From NCBI RefSeq assembly GCF_010111755.1, contig NC_088957.1, positions 186,001-250,000 on the forward strand: DNA of 64,000 bases, written 5' to 3'. Made by a program: the position numbers and the translations under genes. Positions 17,291 through 26,680 of this stretch are shown in pieces. The notes beneath the pieces were generated by a model. It did not search any database and was not told where the DNA came from. It was given only the letters and a program-made list of their open reading frames with translations. Numbering within the stretch: position 1 is the first letter of the stretch; each line of letters begins with the position of its first letter. The stretch is from Nakaseomyces glabratus (taxonomy: Eukaryota > Ascomycota > Saccharomycetes > Saccharomycetales > Saccharomycetaceae).

Positions 17291-19771
17291 TTAATCATCA
17301 TTAGACTCTTCTTCTTCTTCCTGTTGTTCCTCTGCAAAAGCTTTGCTCAGCATAGGGAAAACTTCTTTCTGCTTACCAAGAGTATTGTATGGGATAATCA
17401 TACCATCAAAAGCAAAGCAGAATTCATTGGCCTCAACTTTGATATTATTATCCATCGAAGGCAACTTAGGATATCTCTGGGAAAAGTGTGTCAATATAAG
17501 CTTTTTGGCTTCCATGGCATTTGATACATTGATGGCCTCATTAATGGTACTATGCCTCTTTTTGATGGCGTCTTCAATCAATTCATTATCTAGAGTTGCT
17601 TCATGAATAAGTAAATCAGAACCTTTACCAATCTCGTATGCAAATCTCTCCAAGTTAGGTCTCGTATCACCAGAGTAAGATACCTTAAATAAGTCACTGT
17701 TGAACGAATTCTTGTAGAATGTTATAGTATTTGAGTATGCCCAATCACAGTGTTTCGCTCTACAAGTCTCGAACTTAAAGATTTTAAGGTCTTTGCACAT
17801 CATTTTTATGCTTGTATAATCTTTGAAAGAAGAAGTATCATCAAGTGATAACTGCAATTTTCTTTTTTTATTAGTGTTCTCAGAAATCACTGCTTCAAAT
17901 TCGTTTATATCTAACGGTTTAATTTCTTTCCGAACGTAGTTTCCATGTATAAAATGCTCACAACTAATGTAGTTGATCCGTGATAATATGCTTTCGTCTT
18001 CATAATTTAGCCATTCATCCACGAACTTCTTATATTGCCAAGGTGTTACAATATAAATTTTAGCATTTTCATCATTTTTTGTATATCTATTCCATTCTCT
18101 TAGTATACTTATAATACCCAAATGATGGTCGGCATGCAAATGACTTAAATAGATTAGCTTCAAGTCTTTAAATATGGACAGCAGTTCAGTAGAATTAAAC
18201 ATCCTTTTCAACATACCAATAGTATTCTCCCCTGCATCAAGGATTACATTTCTATTTGAGATGACACCATTGTTGTTGAACGGTACTTTCACTAACGTTG
18301 AAATCACATTACGGTATTTGGACGGCAGAGCACTACCTGTACCAAGTGTAATAATTTCGGGCTGTGTTGCTTTCTCTGGGCTACTGTTGAAGTTATTTAC
18401 ATGAAATTGATTTTCAACAATATTTTCATATGTAGCACCAGGAATTTGCAAGGGAACAACATGGTTATGAAATGCTCTCTTCCAGAAATCTGCAGTTGAG
18501 GGAAGTTCAGTTGTGATCACTTTGCTGTTTAGATCTTGCACTTCCAACTCTGAATTTTTGGTATAGGGTTCTAAAGTCACATCTGTACCTCTTTTGAATA
18601 TATGTACATTCTCTTTATCGATTGAAGATTTTATATCTCCTTCACTGGTTTGTATTAATGTCGTACCTAAGGGCGTACTCTTTTCGAAACAATCAAAGAA
18701 ATCTTTAGATAGTATTTGATCGCATTTTGGCAGATTATAACTTTCTGGTTGCATCGATTTTAGTTTTAATGTGGTTAAAGCTGATCCACGAAAGTTTAGT
18801 GAGTTTGGAGAAATTTTTGAGTGTGAAATTAGATGTTGTACATTCCCATGGTTTAATGTTTCCATTAGTTCAATAATATCATCATTGAATACCACTTTAT
18901 CGTCTAAGAAATAGTAAATTGCTGCAGTTCCTGAGAGATCATGGGTCTTGAATTTTTCCATGAACGATGGTATGAAACTGTTATCAGGTATATCTAAAAT
19001 TAGAACTTTGCCAAAATTTCTTTCTTTCTCCAGAACTTGGTCTGGTGAAACTATAGTACCATCTTCGAGTGTAATTGACTCACCCTTAGTTAGTTTTGCA
19101 AAAAGCGGGCCTTTTGGTACACCTAATCGAATTGCTTCTTCGACTTTAAATCTACCTCTAATTGAATTGAATTGCACTTCATAGTTGGTCGTTTCTGAAG
19201 GAACTGATATATTTTCCGGTAGTTTCACATTCAAATGAGGATCCTTGGAAGGCTCGTATTTCATATTTGTATCGGTTTTCTTAGGAAACATGTGAGCAAC
19301 AATGTCATTTAGTAAACTCTCAACCGTTTTGTTCCCGAGTTTGACCTCTTCGGAGTGTTTCTTTGATATGACAATCGGATTTACTTGTAATAACTTATCC
19401 TTATAAATATTTTTTGATGGCACTAGCGTATTTGTCCTCAAGTTTATTCCAAATCTGAAAACAAAATACCTCCATGTGGAGACAATATAGTTGAGAATTT
19501 GGCTGCCATGGTGTAACACCAGATTGTCCTTACCTTGATCTGCAATGGTCAATATCATACCAGGAAGGCCACCTATAGCAGACCAGTCCAGCATACCTGT
19601 CAAAAATATGTTACCCAATTTGGATATCTTGATCTTGTTCTCCGTCAAACACCTCTGTGACCCTTCAGAGACTTTACCAAAAAAATACCTCTCACCGCTG
19701 TCAGCTTGTAAAAGCAACAGAGGGTGCTGCGTGTCCGCAGTAGGGTGCGCCACAGGAGTAAAAGTAAACAT
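17291..19771 (-). CDS. TRZ1: tRNase Z, long form (tRNA 3' endonuclease)
   Basis: 826 residues from the first ATG (S. cerevisiae 838). It removes the 3' trailer of pre-tRNAs; in S. cerevisiae it acts in nucleus and mitochondria. The start MFTFTPVAHPTADTQHP matches the known N-terminus. The C-terminal half is the active metallo-beta-lactamase: ITLGTGSALPSKYRN, the HxHxDH metal site in LSHLHADHHLGI (about residue 540), the GDTRP block, HEAT motif LIHEATLDNE and the final LTHFSQRYPK. The N-terminal half is the inactive copy that carries the flexible arm. The reading frame stays open for 86 codons upstream of this ATG without another ATG (see findings). Convergent with YKR078W. Confidence 0.95.
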   Translation of the reverse strand: MFTFTPVAHPTADTQHPLLLLQADSGERYFFGKVSEGSQRCLTENKIKISKLGNIFLTGMLDWSAIGGLPGMILTIADQGKDNLVLHHGSQILNYIVSTWRYFVFRFGINLRTNTLVPSKNIYKDKLLQVNPIVISKKHSEEVKLGNKTVESLLNDIVAHMFPKKTDTNMKYEPSKDPHLNVKLPENISVPSETTNYEVQFNSIRGRFKVEEAIRLGVPKGPLFAKLTKGESITLEDGTIVSPDQVLEKERNFGKVLILDIPDNSFIPSFMEKFKTHDLSGTAAIYYFLDDKVVFNDDIIELMETLNHGNVQHLISHSKISPNSLNFRGSALTTLKLKSMQPESYNLPKCDQILSKDFFDCFEKSTPLGTTLIQTSEGDIKSSIDKENVHIFKRGTDVTLEPYTKNSELEVQDLNSKVITTELPSTADFWKRAFHNHVVPLQIPGATYENIVENQFHVNNFNSSPEKATQPEIITLGTGSALPSKYRNVISTLVKVPFNNNGVISNRNVILDAGENTIGMLKRMFNSTELLSIFKDLKLIYLSHLHADHHLGIISILREWNRYTKNDENAKIYIVTPWQYKKFVDEWLNYEDESILSRINYISCEHFIHGNYVRKEIKPLDINEFEAVISENTNKKRKLQLSLDDTSSFKDYTSIKMMCKDLKIFKFETCRAKHCDWAYSNTITFYKNSFNSDLFKVSYSGDTRPNLERFAYEIGKGSDLLIHEATLDNELIEDAIKKRHSTINEAINVSNAMEAKKLILTHFSQRYPKLPSMDNNIKVEANEFCFAFDGMIIPYNTLGKQKEVFPMLSKAFAEEQQEEEEESNDD

Positions 19772-20029
19772 TGATGCAGCCCTCCCACTATTAATCTTCT
19801 CTTGTCTCTTGTTCTGGCACCGCGCCAATTGCCGAGTAGGTACGTATACACTATGTCTCCAAATACTCACAGGGTGTTGTCTCGCCCAACTCCTAGTAAA
19901 AGAAAGCAACGTTACGCTTAGATCAGACAGCAATTCCTTCTCACACAAAGAATCAAACCACTCATCAACTCCCCCCACTAGACCTGACTCCAATGGGCAT
20001 AAAAACTTTAACTCTGCATAAATCCACAA
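19772..20029 (-). other. ATG-less in-frame 5' extension of TRZ1, possible mitochondrial presequence
   Basis: The TRZ1 frame is open upstream of its first ATG at 19771 to a TTG at 20029. The 46 codons next to the ATG encode a peptide with many Arg, Ser and hydrophobic residues and almost no acids (for example LLSFTRSWARQHPVSIW and VYVPTRQLARCQNKRQ). Two near-cognate start codons, ACG (19910-19912) and TTG (19907-19909), stand side by side at its head. This would fit a mitochondrial form started at a non-AUG codon, as is known for yeast ALA1 and GRS1. Chance openness of a non-coding leader is the alternative. Confidence 0.4.
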
Positions 20030-20039
20030 TATATGTGAT

Positions 20040-20090
20040 GCTCATCGCATCAGCTGAACTTTACTTCCTTCATGCATTTTTGAAAAATTT
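20040..20090. promoter_or_regulatory. PAC and RRPE elements upstream of TRZ1
   Basis: GCTCATCGC at 20040-20048 is the PAC core on the minus strand, and TGAAAAATTT at 20081-20090 matches RRPE. This is the standard ribosome-biogenesis pair. They sit just 5' of the open extension of TRZ1, so the TRZ1 leader probably begins nearby. Confidence 0.7.
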
Positions 20091-20582
20091 GAAACAGTGA
20101 AAAATATATATAATTGACCCGCGTTCGAACTCTCATCGGAGCAGTTTTTTTACTTTTCTAAATTTGTCTGCAATGATTTTCCAGGTCATGTGAAAAAAAA
20201 GGAAGGAAATCACTTTGTCCTAGAAAGAGAGGCAGGGCATAACTGGAGTATGTACTGCTTTGTAACAATTGTACGATGGTTTCTGAGGAGGAGTCATTTT
20301 TGGCCCGTAATAATAGTGCCAATAATAGCGATGCCCTATGCTTAGACCAGTGGACATAGTAATTAGCAATTAATAATGAGATAGTAGGTTCTAATATATG
20401 TTGAAAGTAGTCAGAAATATTTAATATATAAGGAAAGTGGGCTCTTGAGATTTGCAAAAGTTAGATTTATTCTTAGGGACATTCATTGATTAAGGCTTTT
20501 GGATATTTATCAAAGAGTCATCCCTCCCCGAACCGATACTATAGAGACTAAAATAATACAAGCACAAATACAATATACAATT
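20091..20582. promoter_or_regulatory. MTD1 promoter region with two TGACTC sites
   Basis: The divergent spacer contains GAGTCA (TGACTC on the minus strand) at 20291-20296 and 20515-20520. The second is 63 bp before the MTD1 ATG. TGACTC is the core shared by Bas1 and Gcn4, and MTD1 in S. cerevisiae belongs to the Bas1/Pho2 purine and one-carbon regulon. A frame open from 20499 ahead of the MTD1 ATG is not conserved and is not used. Confidence 0.6.
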
Positions 20583-21554
20583 ATGAGTGTTAGCAATCCT
20601 GGTAGAACTATATTGGCGTCCACTATTTCCAAGACGTATGATTATCATATTGTTGAGAAGATCAACGAGTTGAAGGAGAACGGGGTGAGGCCCAATGGAC
20701 CTTTGTTGGTCGGGTTTTTGGCTAACGATGACTCCGCTGCAGAGATGTACGCCAAATGGACACAAAGAACCAGTGAGGCACTGGGAGTTCGTTACGAGCT
20801 GAGGAGAATTGCTGATAAGGATTTCCTCGAGGAAGCCATCATTCAGGCCAACAGAGACGAAAATGTTGATGGTATAATGATCTACTTCCCCGTGTTCGGA
20901 AATGCGCAGGATCAATATTTGCAACAAGTTGTCGCTAAGGAGAAAGACGTGGAAGGTTTGAACCACGTCTACTATCAAAATCTATACCATAATGTCAGAT
21001 TTTTGGATGAGGCGCAGACATTAAAATCTATCTTGCCTTGCACTCCACTGGCTATTGTGAAGATATTGGAATACTTGAAGTTTTACAACGAATTCCTACC
21101 GGAGGGTAACCGTCTATATGGTAAGACATGTGTTGTGGTTAACAGATCAGAAATCGTAGGAAGACCTCTGGCGGCTCTTATGGCCAACGACGGGGCCACA
21201 GTATACTCTGTCGATATAAATAACATACAGAAGTTTACACGTGGTGAGAGTCTGAAATTTGCTAAGCACCACGTAGAAGATCTTGGTCCGTTTTCTGATG
21301 AACTTCTGAAACAAGTCTCAAAGGATGCAGATATCATTATCACCGGTGTTCCATCAAAGAGTTATAAATTTCCAACAGAGTACATCAAAGATGGTGCCAC
21401 TTGCATTAACTTTTCAAGCTTCAAGAATTTTGACGATGACCACGTTAAGCAAAAGGCTTCCCTATATGTTCCAATGACAGGTAAGGTGACAATTGCAATG
21501 TTACTGAGAAATATGCTGAGACTAATAGAAAATAGAGAGCATATGAAGAACTAA
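20583..21554 (+). CDS. MTD1: NAD-dependent 5,10-methylenetetrahydrofolate dehydrogenase
   Basis: 323 residues (S. cerevisiae 320). This cytosolic monofunctional enzyme oxidises methylene-THF to methenyl-THF with NAD, feeding purine synthesis. The sequence starts MSVSNPGRTILAS and contains PLLVGFLANDD, YFPVFGNAQDQYLQQVV, the diagnostic LKSILPCTPLAIVKILE, VVNRSEIVGRPLAALMANDGATVYSVD (nucleotide-binding region) and VPMTGKVTIAMLLRN. The ATG at 20583 matches the known start. In S. cerevisiae RPF2 lies between MTD1 and NUP133; it is absent here. Confidence 0.97.
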   Translation: MSVSNPGRTILASTISKTYDYHIVEKINELKENGVRPNGPLLVGFLANDDSAAEMYAKWTQRTSEALGVRYELRRIADKDFLEEAIIQANRDENVDGIMIYFPVFGNAQDQYLQQVVAKEKDVEGLNHVYYQNLYHNVRFLDEAQTLKSILPCTPLAIVKILEYLKFYNEFLPEGNRLYGKTCVVVNRSEIVGRPLAALMANDGATVYSVDINNIQKFTRGESLKFAKHHVEDLGPFSDELLKQVSKDADIIITGVPSKSYKFPTEYIKDGATCINFSSFKNFDDDHVKQKASLYVPMTGKVTIAMLLRNMLRLIENREHMKN

Positions 21555-22142
21555 GCCTAAGTTATAGTTGTAATCTTATTTTTTTTTTATCTTTATTTCT
21601 TTTTTTTTTTCTTCAGTTCTTTATATAGTAATATAGAGCAGTTTTTGGTTTTAATTGAAAGTGAAGATGTCTAATAGGATTACCATTGAGCACTGGCATG
21701 GCATTGATAATATTGCAATGCGGTGTCAATCATCCATGCTCTTGTACAGTCGTATGTTACGATAGATGCCCTATTTGAAATTTTGCAGAAATCGATCACG
21801 CACATTCAACTGAAAATAAGCAATAACGATCAAATAATAAATCTAGTTTATCTAATAATTAAACTGTTAAATTAGTACCTTAACTCCCTATTTTTTATTA
21901 GGCTCATAGTAATTGGATCAACTCTACGTATTTTTGCTGCTCAATTGGTAGAAATAGTTACAAGTTTTGTGTGGTTTCTGGGGATAAATAGGTATCCGTT
22001 TTACACCCCATCGAAAATTTGAAATATATTTAAGCTCCTAGGATTTGGTCATTTCGTGGAAATAATCTGGTTTCAGTTCTAGTCTTTGACTCATACCGAA
22101 TTGCCAATATAGCAGTGATATAATAATTGAACCTATAGCAAT
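21555..22142. other. MTD1-NUP133 intergenic region
   Basis: 588 bp in the place where S. cerevisiae has RPF2. I see T-rich terminator-like runs after MTD1 and AT-rich promoter sequence, but no remnant of RPF2. A TGCTCAATTGGTAG string near 21940 looks like a tRNA A box but lacks arms and a B box. Confidence 0.45.
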
Positions 22143-25100
22143 ATGACTGACGTTAAGCCAATGTTTCAACTAAGGAAGGATATCCTGAATGATGAAACTA
22201 CTGGCACGAGTGCCATTGAAAATGTTGACAGTGGTAATGAGGAGTCCATGATCTATCAGCAAGTTGGTGATCAGACCAAGGTCTTGACCGAAAATGACAA
22301 GTATTTGGTCAAATGTATAAATTCCTTCAATGCTGAGCAACTTCCTATTCCCTCTCATGTTCCTTTCTACTCCACAATAGATGGTGTAAACAAGCAGTGC
22401 TCCTATAATGATAATGAGAATTTATATGTATGGAACTTCATCAATTCGAAATGGGACGACTCTAATTATTGTAAAATACCATTGAATACTGACAGTAGTT
22501 CATCGGTAAACGCTCTCCCAAAATCGGTTTTTATTTTGCCAACTAATTATGATACTGATGCTGAGATGTTAGGACTAGAAAATAGCAATTCTTCGAATGG
22601 TATTGTTGGTGGTGTGATTCTGGTAGAAAACACAGCAGACGCGACTTACTTAGTATACTACGAAGATATGCGTTCAATTAACCATCTTTCGACATCTATA
22701 TCTAAAAATATGGCCCATTTATTAGATTTGAAACTACATTCAGAAGAAAAGGTAACGCTGATGCTTAACTCAGAACCGGCAGGTCTTGTACTAGCTACTA
22801 CAGAGGGAAGATTGATGTTTATAACCATTAGAGAGACAAATGGTAAACCCTGCCTAACGCTTAAACAGCAACTGATTAGGCCTAAGGGTAGTGGTCCTCT
22901 AGCTTTTTTGAGTCTTTTCTCAAGTAGTAATGAAATCATATCACTAAGAAATGGGCCGATTATTGGGAAAGGTGAGAGAATCGTATATGTTCTTACAAGA
23001 AATGGCCGCTTTCAAGTGTGGAAACTGTCAGTTGCCTCTAAATGCGTTAAGATGATGGATACTAATTTCTACGATAGCATACTAGATGATTTGGTAGAGC
23101 TTTATCCCTTTGCTCAAGGCTCCTTAAAGATTTTGGATACACATCCGATAACAAATCAACCGTTCTCTCCACAAGTTGTTCTAACACAGATATCCAGTTC
23201 AGATGAGACCAACTTTATCTTGTCTACCATAATTCTAGATGAACAAACAAACTCTTTCACAATATTTTCAACATATAGATTGAATACCTACATCATGAAG
23301 GGAAACAGTGCATTAGCTAAACCAAAACTTTGCGTACCAAGCTCATTACAAAGTGCCACTTCAAAGTATTTTGATCTCTTCATTGTATTTGATAAAGCAG
23401 TTGTCATAACGCAGACTAGTTCAAAATTGGACTCTACATATACTTTGAAAAGAAAATGGGAAGATATCATCAGTTTCAATAAAGAAATACAAATATTAGC
23501 CGAAAGTAATGACGCATCTACAGTGTATTTACTCACTAAAGGTATGGGAATTATATCCATCATTCCAAAAAAGGAGAGAGGGGAAACTGCGTACGAAGAA
23601 TCTTTTGTTAAGTCGCATCTTGACCAAGCAATCTATTTTTCTTCCAGTAGTAGCAACCCAGTAGAGTTTAATCTACCTGGTGGCCTCCATCTTGAGCAAG
23701 ATGAAGTCGAAAATGACTTGAAGACTGCTAGTGAAGAGATTTTATTGTCCTCATCAAAATATATTCCACCTTTGACAGATAATATTGAGAAGCATTTGAG
23801 TCTCAGATTAGTATACTTTAGAAACTTGATCAGTTTTGTTAAGGATAACTTCGCTTTCAGTATTTCACCTTCTAAAAAGCTAGATATAATAGAAAACTTC
23901 GAGCTGTTAAACTGTTTTCACAAATTCAACAATTTTATCAGCTCATCAAACTTTGAACTGAAATCTTTTTGGGACAGAACTCTTGAGGCTAATGGTAATA
24001 TCAACGAAATCGAATTGGCTGTGGAGAAAATCCATAGGTTCCCTGATCTATTCTCTACTTATTTGAATACTATAATAAAAGAGCTACCATCTAAGTCCTA
24101 CACGTTCAAACTGACGCTTGCTGACCTAATAATTGAAACCATATATGATGCTATTTTAGAGGAAGGTGAGAAGAAGTTAAGATATGAATTTTTGTCCCTC
24201 GATCCACTTGAACTAAATACACATCTGCCATGGTTCATTAGCATAGATATCCTCGATTCTATAAATCAACTTTTTTTCGATCTAAAGTTCTCGCTTGAGG
24301 GTCAAGAGAAAAACGCAAATACCCAACTTTTAGTGATAGTAAAGACATTATATTATCTTTTTAATCAGGTGCGCTTGTTCTTTTTGAAAGAAAATAATAT
24401 GAATGATGTTAGTGCACAAGATTTTATGAAGAAATGTGACCAACTTTATGAGAATAATCATTTAGCTTGGAACCAGACATTATGTGAACTTGGTTTGAAT
24501 GAGGATTCGTTAGAGATTTCAGAATTTTATCACGACTTTGTATCATTAGTGGAAACTTTAGATACTTTAGAAGCAGTTGAATCAAAGGCACTTTATGAAG
24601 AATATTTTGCCAGATTCGGTGAACAGTTTGCCCATACCCTATTTGAATACTATGTGAAGAAAAGTAAACTGCAAGACTTGTTTTACAGATTTCCTGAGCA
24701 ACAGGAATTTTTAGTGTCTTTTTTTAAGAAGTACCCACAGTATGGCAGAGTTTCATGGATATTCAGTATCATTAACTATGATTACGCAAGTGCCGCAGCA
24801 ACATTGTATGACATTACTAGTGGTGATAGAGCCTCTGCCATGACTTTGGAATCAGCCCAGTTATACCTAAACATTGCTAAACTAAGTACCTTGGCAGCGC
24901 ACGAAAACCACGCTAATGTTAATTTACTGGGAGCCCTGAAGAGGATACAAGCCAATCTTGACGTAGTAGATGGAGGCAAAGATTTAGTTGAAAAATTGAA
25001 AAGAGTTGATGGTGCACCATCTCATCTTCAAGCAAATTATAAAGGGACTGAATTTGAGAAACTCTTTGATCTGTTGGTAAAAAAAGTGACCAACGGCACC

Positions 25101-25607
25101 ATGTTACAATTTGTGGAGGTTGTGATTCTTTATTCCTTGATCGATGACAAGGAATGTCTATATCATGCATTAAAACTACTGGCCATTGATGGTGATATAC
25201 TGGAACTGGAACTAAAGAAATTCTTAATATCTTTGATTTGGAGAAGAAGTATTTTATTTGATATTCAAAATGCATATGACACTACTAGTGAAGATTCTAC
25301 CTTGCACTTTGTCTTAAAGCAGTACTTGGAAGATGAACTATTCCGCGCTAATTGTCCATTGCCAACTGTAGGCGTTCTGACTGAAAAGACCATGTTTACT
25401 GAAAGCTTATTGAGTAGTTTGTTTTCCAATTACGAATTGGACACGAAGAAACTGCAGGATATATTAGAAAAGGAATATAATACTGTAGAGTCCACCGCTG
25501 TTGATATTGAAAAACGGATTATTGAAACGATATCTTCTCTAGACAAAGCTAATGATAATTCATACACCGTTAATTATCACGATCTAACTATAGAGTATCA
25601 GAACTGA
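22143..25607 (+). CDS. NUP133: Nucleoporin Nup133 (Y-complex)
   Basis: 1154 residues (S. cerevisiae 1157). Nup133 is at the end of the stalk of the Y-shaped Nup84 complex, a scaffold of the nuclear pore needed for mRNA export and pore distribution. The first 60 residues are acidic and flexible; residues 70-480 have the mixed beta pattern of the N-terminal propeller, and the rest is the long alpha-helical stack. Assignment rests on the length, domain pattern and position between MTD1 and DAD2, plus recognisable stretches such as YGRVSWIFSIINYDYASAA in the helical part. The start is the first ATG in frame. Confidence 0.93.
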   Translation: MTDVKPMFQLRKDILNDETTGTSAIENVDSGNEESMIYQQVGDQTKVLTENDKYLVKCINSFNAEQLPIPSHVPFYSTIDGVNKQCSYNDNENLYVWNFINSKWDDSNYCKIPLNTDSSSSVNALPKSVFILPTNYDTDAEMLGLENSNSSNGIVGGVILVENTADATYLVYYEDMRSINHLSTSISKNMAHLLDLKLHSEEKVTLMLNSEPAGLVLATTEGRLMFITIRETNGKPCLTLKQQLIRPKGSGPLAFLSLFSSSNEIISLRNGPIIGKGERIVYVLTRNGRFQVWKLSVASKCVKMMDTNFYDSILDDLVELYPFAQGSLKILDTHPITNQPFSPQVVLTQISSSDETNFILSTIILDEQTNSFTIFSTYRLNTYIMKGNSALAKPKLCVPSSLQSATSKYFDLFIVFDKAVVITQTSSKLDSTYTLKRKWEDIISFNKEIQILAESNDASTVYLLTKGMGIISIIPKKERGETAYEESFVKSHLDQAIYFSSSSSNPVEFNLPGGLHLEQDEVENDLKTASEEILLSSSKYIPPLTDNIEKHLSLRLVYFRNLISFVKDNFAFSISPSKKLDIIENFELLNCFHKFNNFISSSNFELKSFWDRTLEANGNINEIELAVEKIHRFPDLFSTYLNTIIKELPSKSYTFKLTLADLIIETIYDAILEEGEKKLRYEFLSLDPLELNTHLPWFISIDILDSINQLFFDLKFSLEGQEKNANTQLLVIVKTLYYLFNQVRLFFLKENNMNDVSAQDFMKKCDQLYENNHLAWNQTLCELGLNEDSLEISEFYHDFVSLVETLDTLEAVESKALYEEYFARFGEQFAHTLFEYYVKKSKLQDLFYRFPEQQEFLVSFFKKYPQYGRVSWIFSIINYDYASAAATLYDITSGDRASAMTLESAQLYLNIAKLSTLAAHENHANVNLLGALKRIQANLDVVDGGKDLVEKLKRVDGAPSHLQANYKGTEFEKLFDLLVKKVTNGTMLQFVEVVILYSLIDDKECLYHALKLLAIDGDILELELKKFLISLIWRRSILFDIQNAYDTTSEDSTLHFVLKQYLEDELFRANCPLPTVGVLTEKTMFTESLLSSLFSNYELDTKKLQDILEKEYNTVESTAVDIEKRIIETISSLDKANDNSYTVNYHDLTIEYQN

Positions 25608-25861
25608 AGTCAGATTTGCATAGCTGTATATTTATTTAATAGTATACAATAAAAATAGGAATATTACAACGGAGCTAAACCCAGTAGTTATAATGGCACT
25701 CCAGACCAGTACATACATATAGAACTGAATGGCGAAGCTTCCTCTAGGGAGCCAATAGTATAATTATTGAATGGCATGATATATTTTTGGCTGTTTTAGT
25801 GAAGGTGAAATAGGTAGTCAACTAATTGTCTTTGTGGTTGACTAGGTTGCCTTTGGATGAA

Positions 25862-26245
25862 TTATTTCCTGCTTTCTTCATTATTTGCAACGCTTATTCT
25901 TACGAGAGCTTCTGGTAGTGGTTCCGTTTTATGTTCATCATCACTTTGATATGACTTGTCAGCATTGGACTTATCAGACTTGTTTTCTTTACCATCCCAT
26001 GCACCGACTTGATAATCTCCTTCGGCGTACCTCAGTAAGCCCAAACTCGCCTCGGATATATACTTCCTTATAGAGTCCCAGTTAGCCATAACATTAGCCA
26101 CAGACTCTGCATTCTTATTAATCTTACTCACCTCAATACTCATCTCATCTAATTCAGTCCTCATTTGATCTGTTAGTGCAGTAATTCTCTTAAGGGCTGC
26201 TAATTCTTGCTGTTTCGCCAGTTTTTGTTGCTCTAAACCATCCAT
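25862..26245 (-). CDS. DAD2: DASH/Dam1 complex subunit Dad2
   Basis: 127 residues (S. cerevisiae 133). Dad2 is one of ten subunits of the Dam1/DASH ring that couples kinetochores to microtubules. The N-terminal helix (QQKLAKQQELAALKRITALTDQM) continues through the conserved core NAESVANVMANWDSIRKYISEASLGLLRYAEGDYQVGAW. A variable charged linker and the conserved LPEALVRISV tail follow. It is tail to tail with NUP133, as in S. cerevisiae. Confidence 0.95.
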   Translation of the reverse strand: MDGLEQQKLAKQQELAALKRITALTDQMRTELDEMSIEVSKINKNAESVANVMANWDSIRKYISEASLGLLRYAEGDYQVGAWDGKENKSDKSNADKSYQSDDEHKTEPLPEALVRISVANNEESRK

Positions 26246-26680
26246 TTCTTACTATCCTTGATCTGAATTTTTAATTTAGTATAGGATCACAAACTAATTC
26301 ATATATCTAGTTAATCTTATTGTTCCGAAAGGTAGCAGTTTTGTTGTGATCCATTGTATGCTCATTATCTTGTGTTGATAAAACTGAATCAGAGGCATCG
26401 CGAAGTTTGTTAGCAGTGCATTCTCTAATAAAATAAGAGGACTTTATTTTGCTGAGATCACGTGAATTAAAGTTATATTCACTATTCTATCGCAAAATGG
26501 GATTAGCTTTAGAATGCACATAGTTGTAAATATCTATTGTTTTATGTATGATACTACATTGAATTTTGTCTAAAAAGTAAACCTCTATTATTCATCATGG
26601 CTAGTGCTGGGGTTTTTGAAGTGCTGTACAATAATGCAAATTGGTGTGTCATTGGTGCGGAGTTAATTGTCTTCATTAAA
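26246..26680. promoter_or_regulatory. DAD2 promoter and HBS1 3' region
   Basis: 435 bp. Contains ATCACGTG (about 26456-26463), a full Cbf1/CDEI match, on the upstream side of DAD2. The centromere boxes CDEII and CDEIII are not present. No gene is seen. Confidence 0.45.

Noticed and set aside
21935..22000. TGCTCAATTGGTAG, resembling a tRNA A box
   Set aside because: No D-stem pairing, no B box and no T-run terminator follow.
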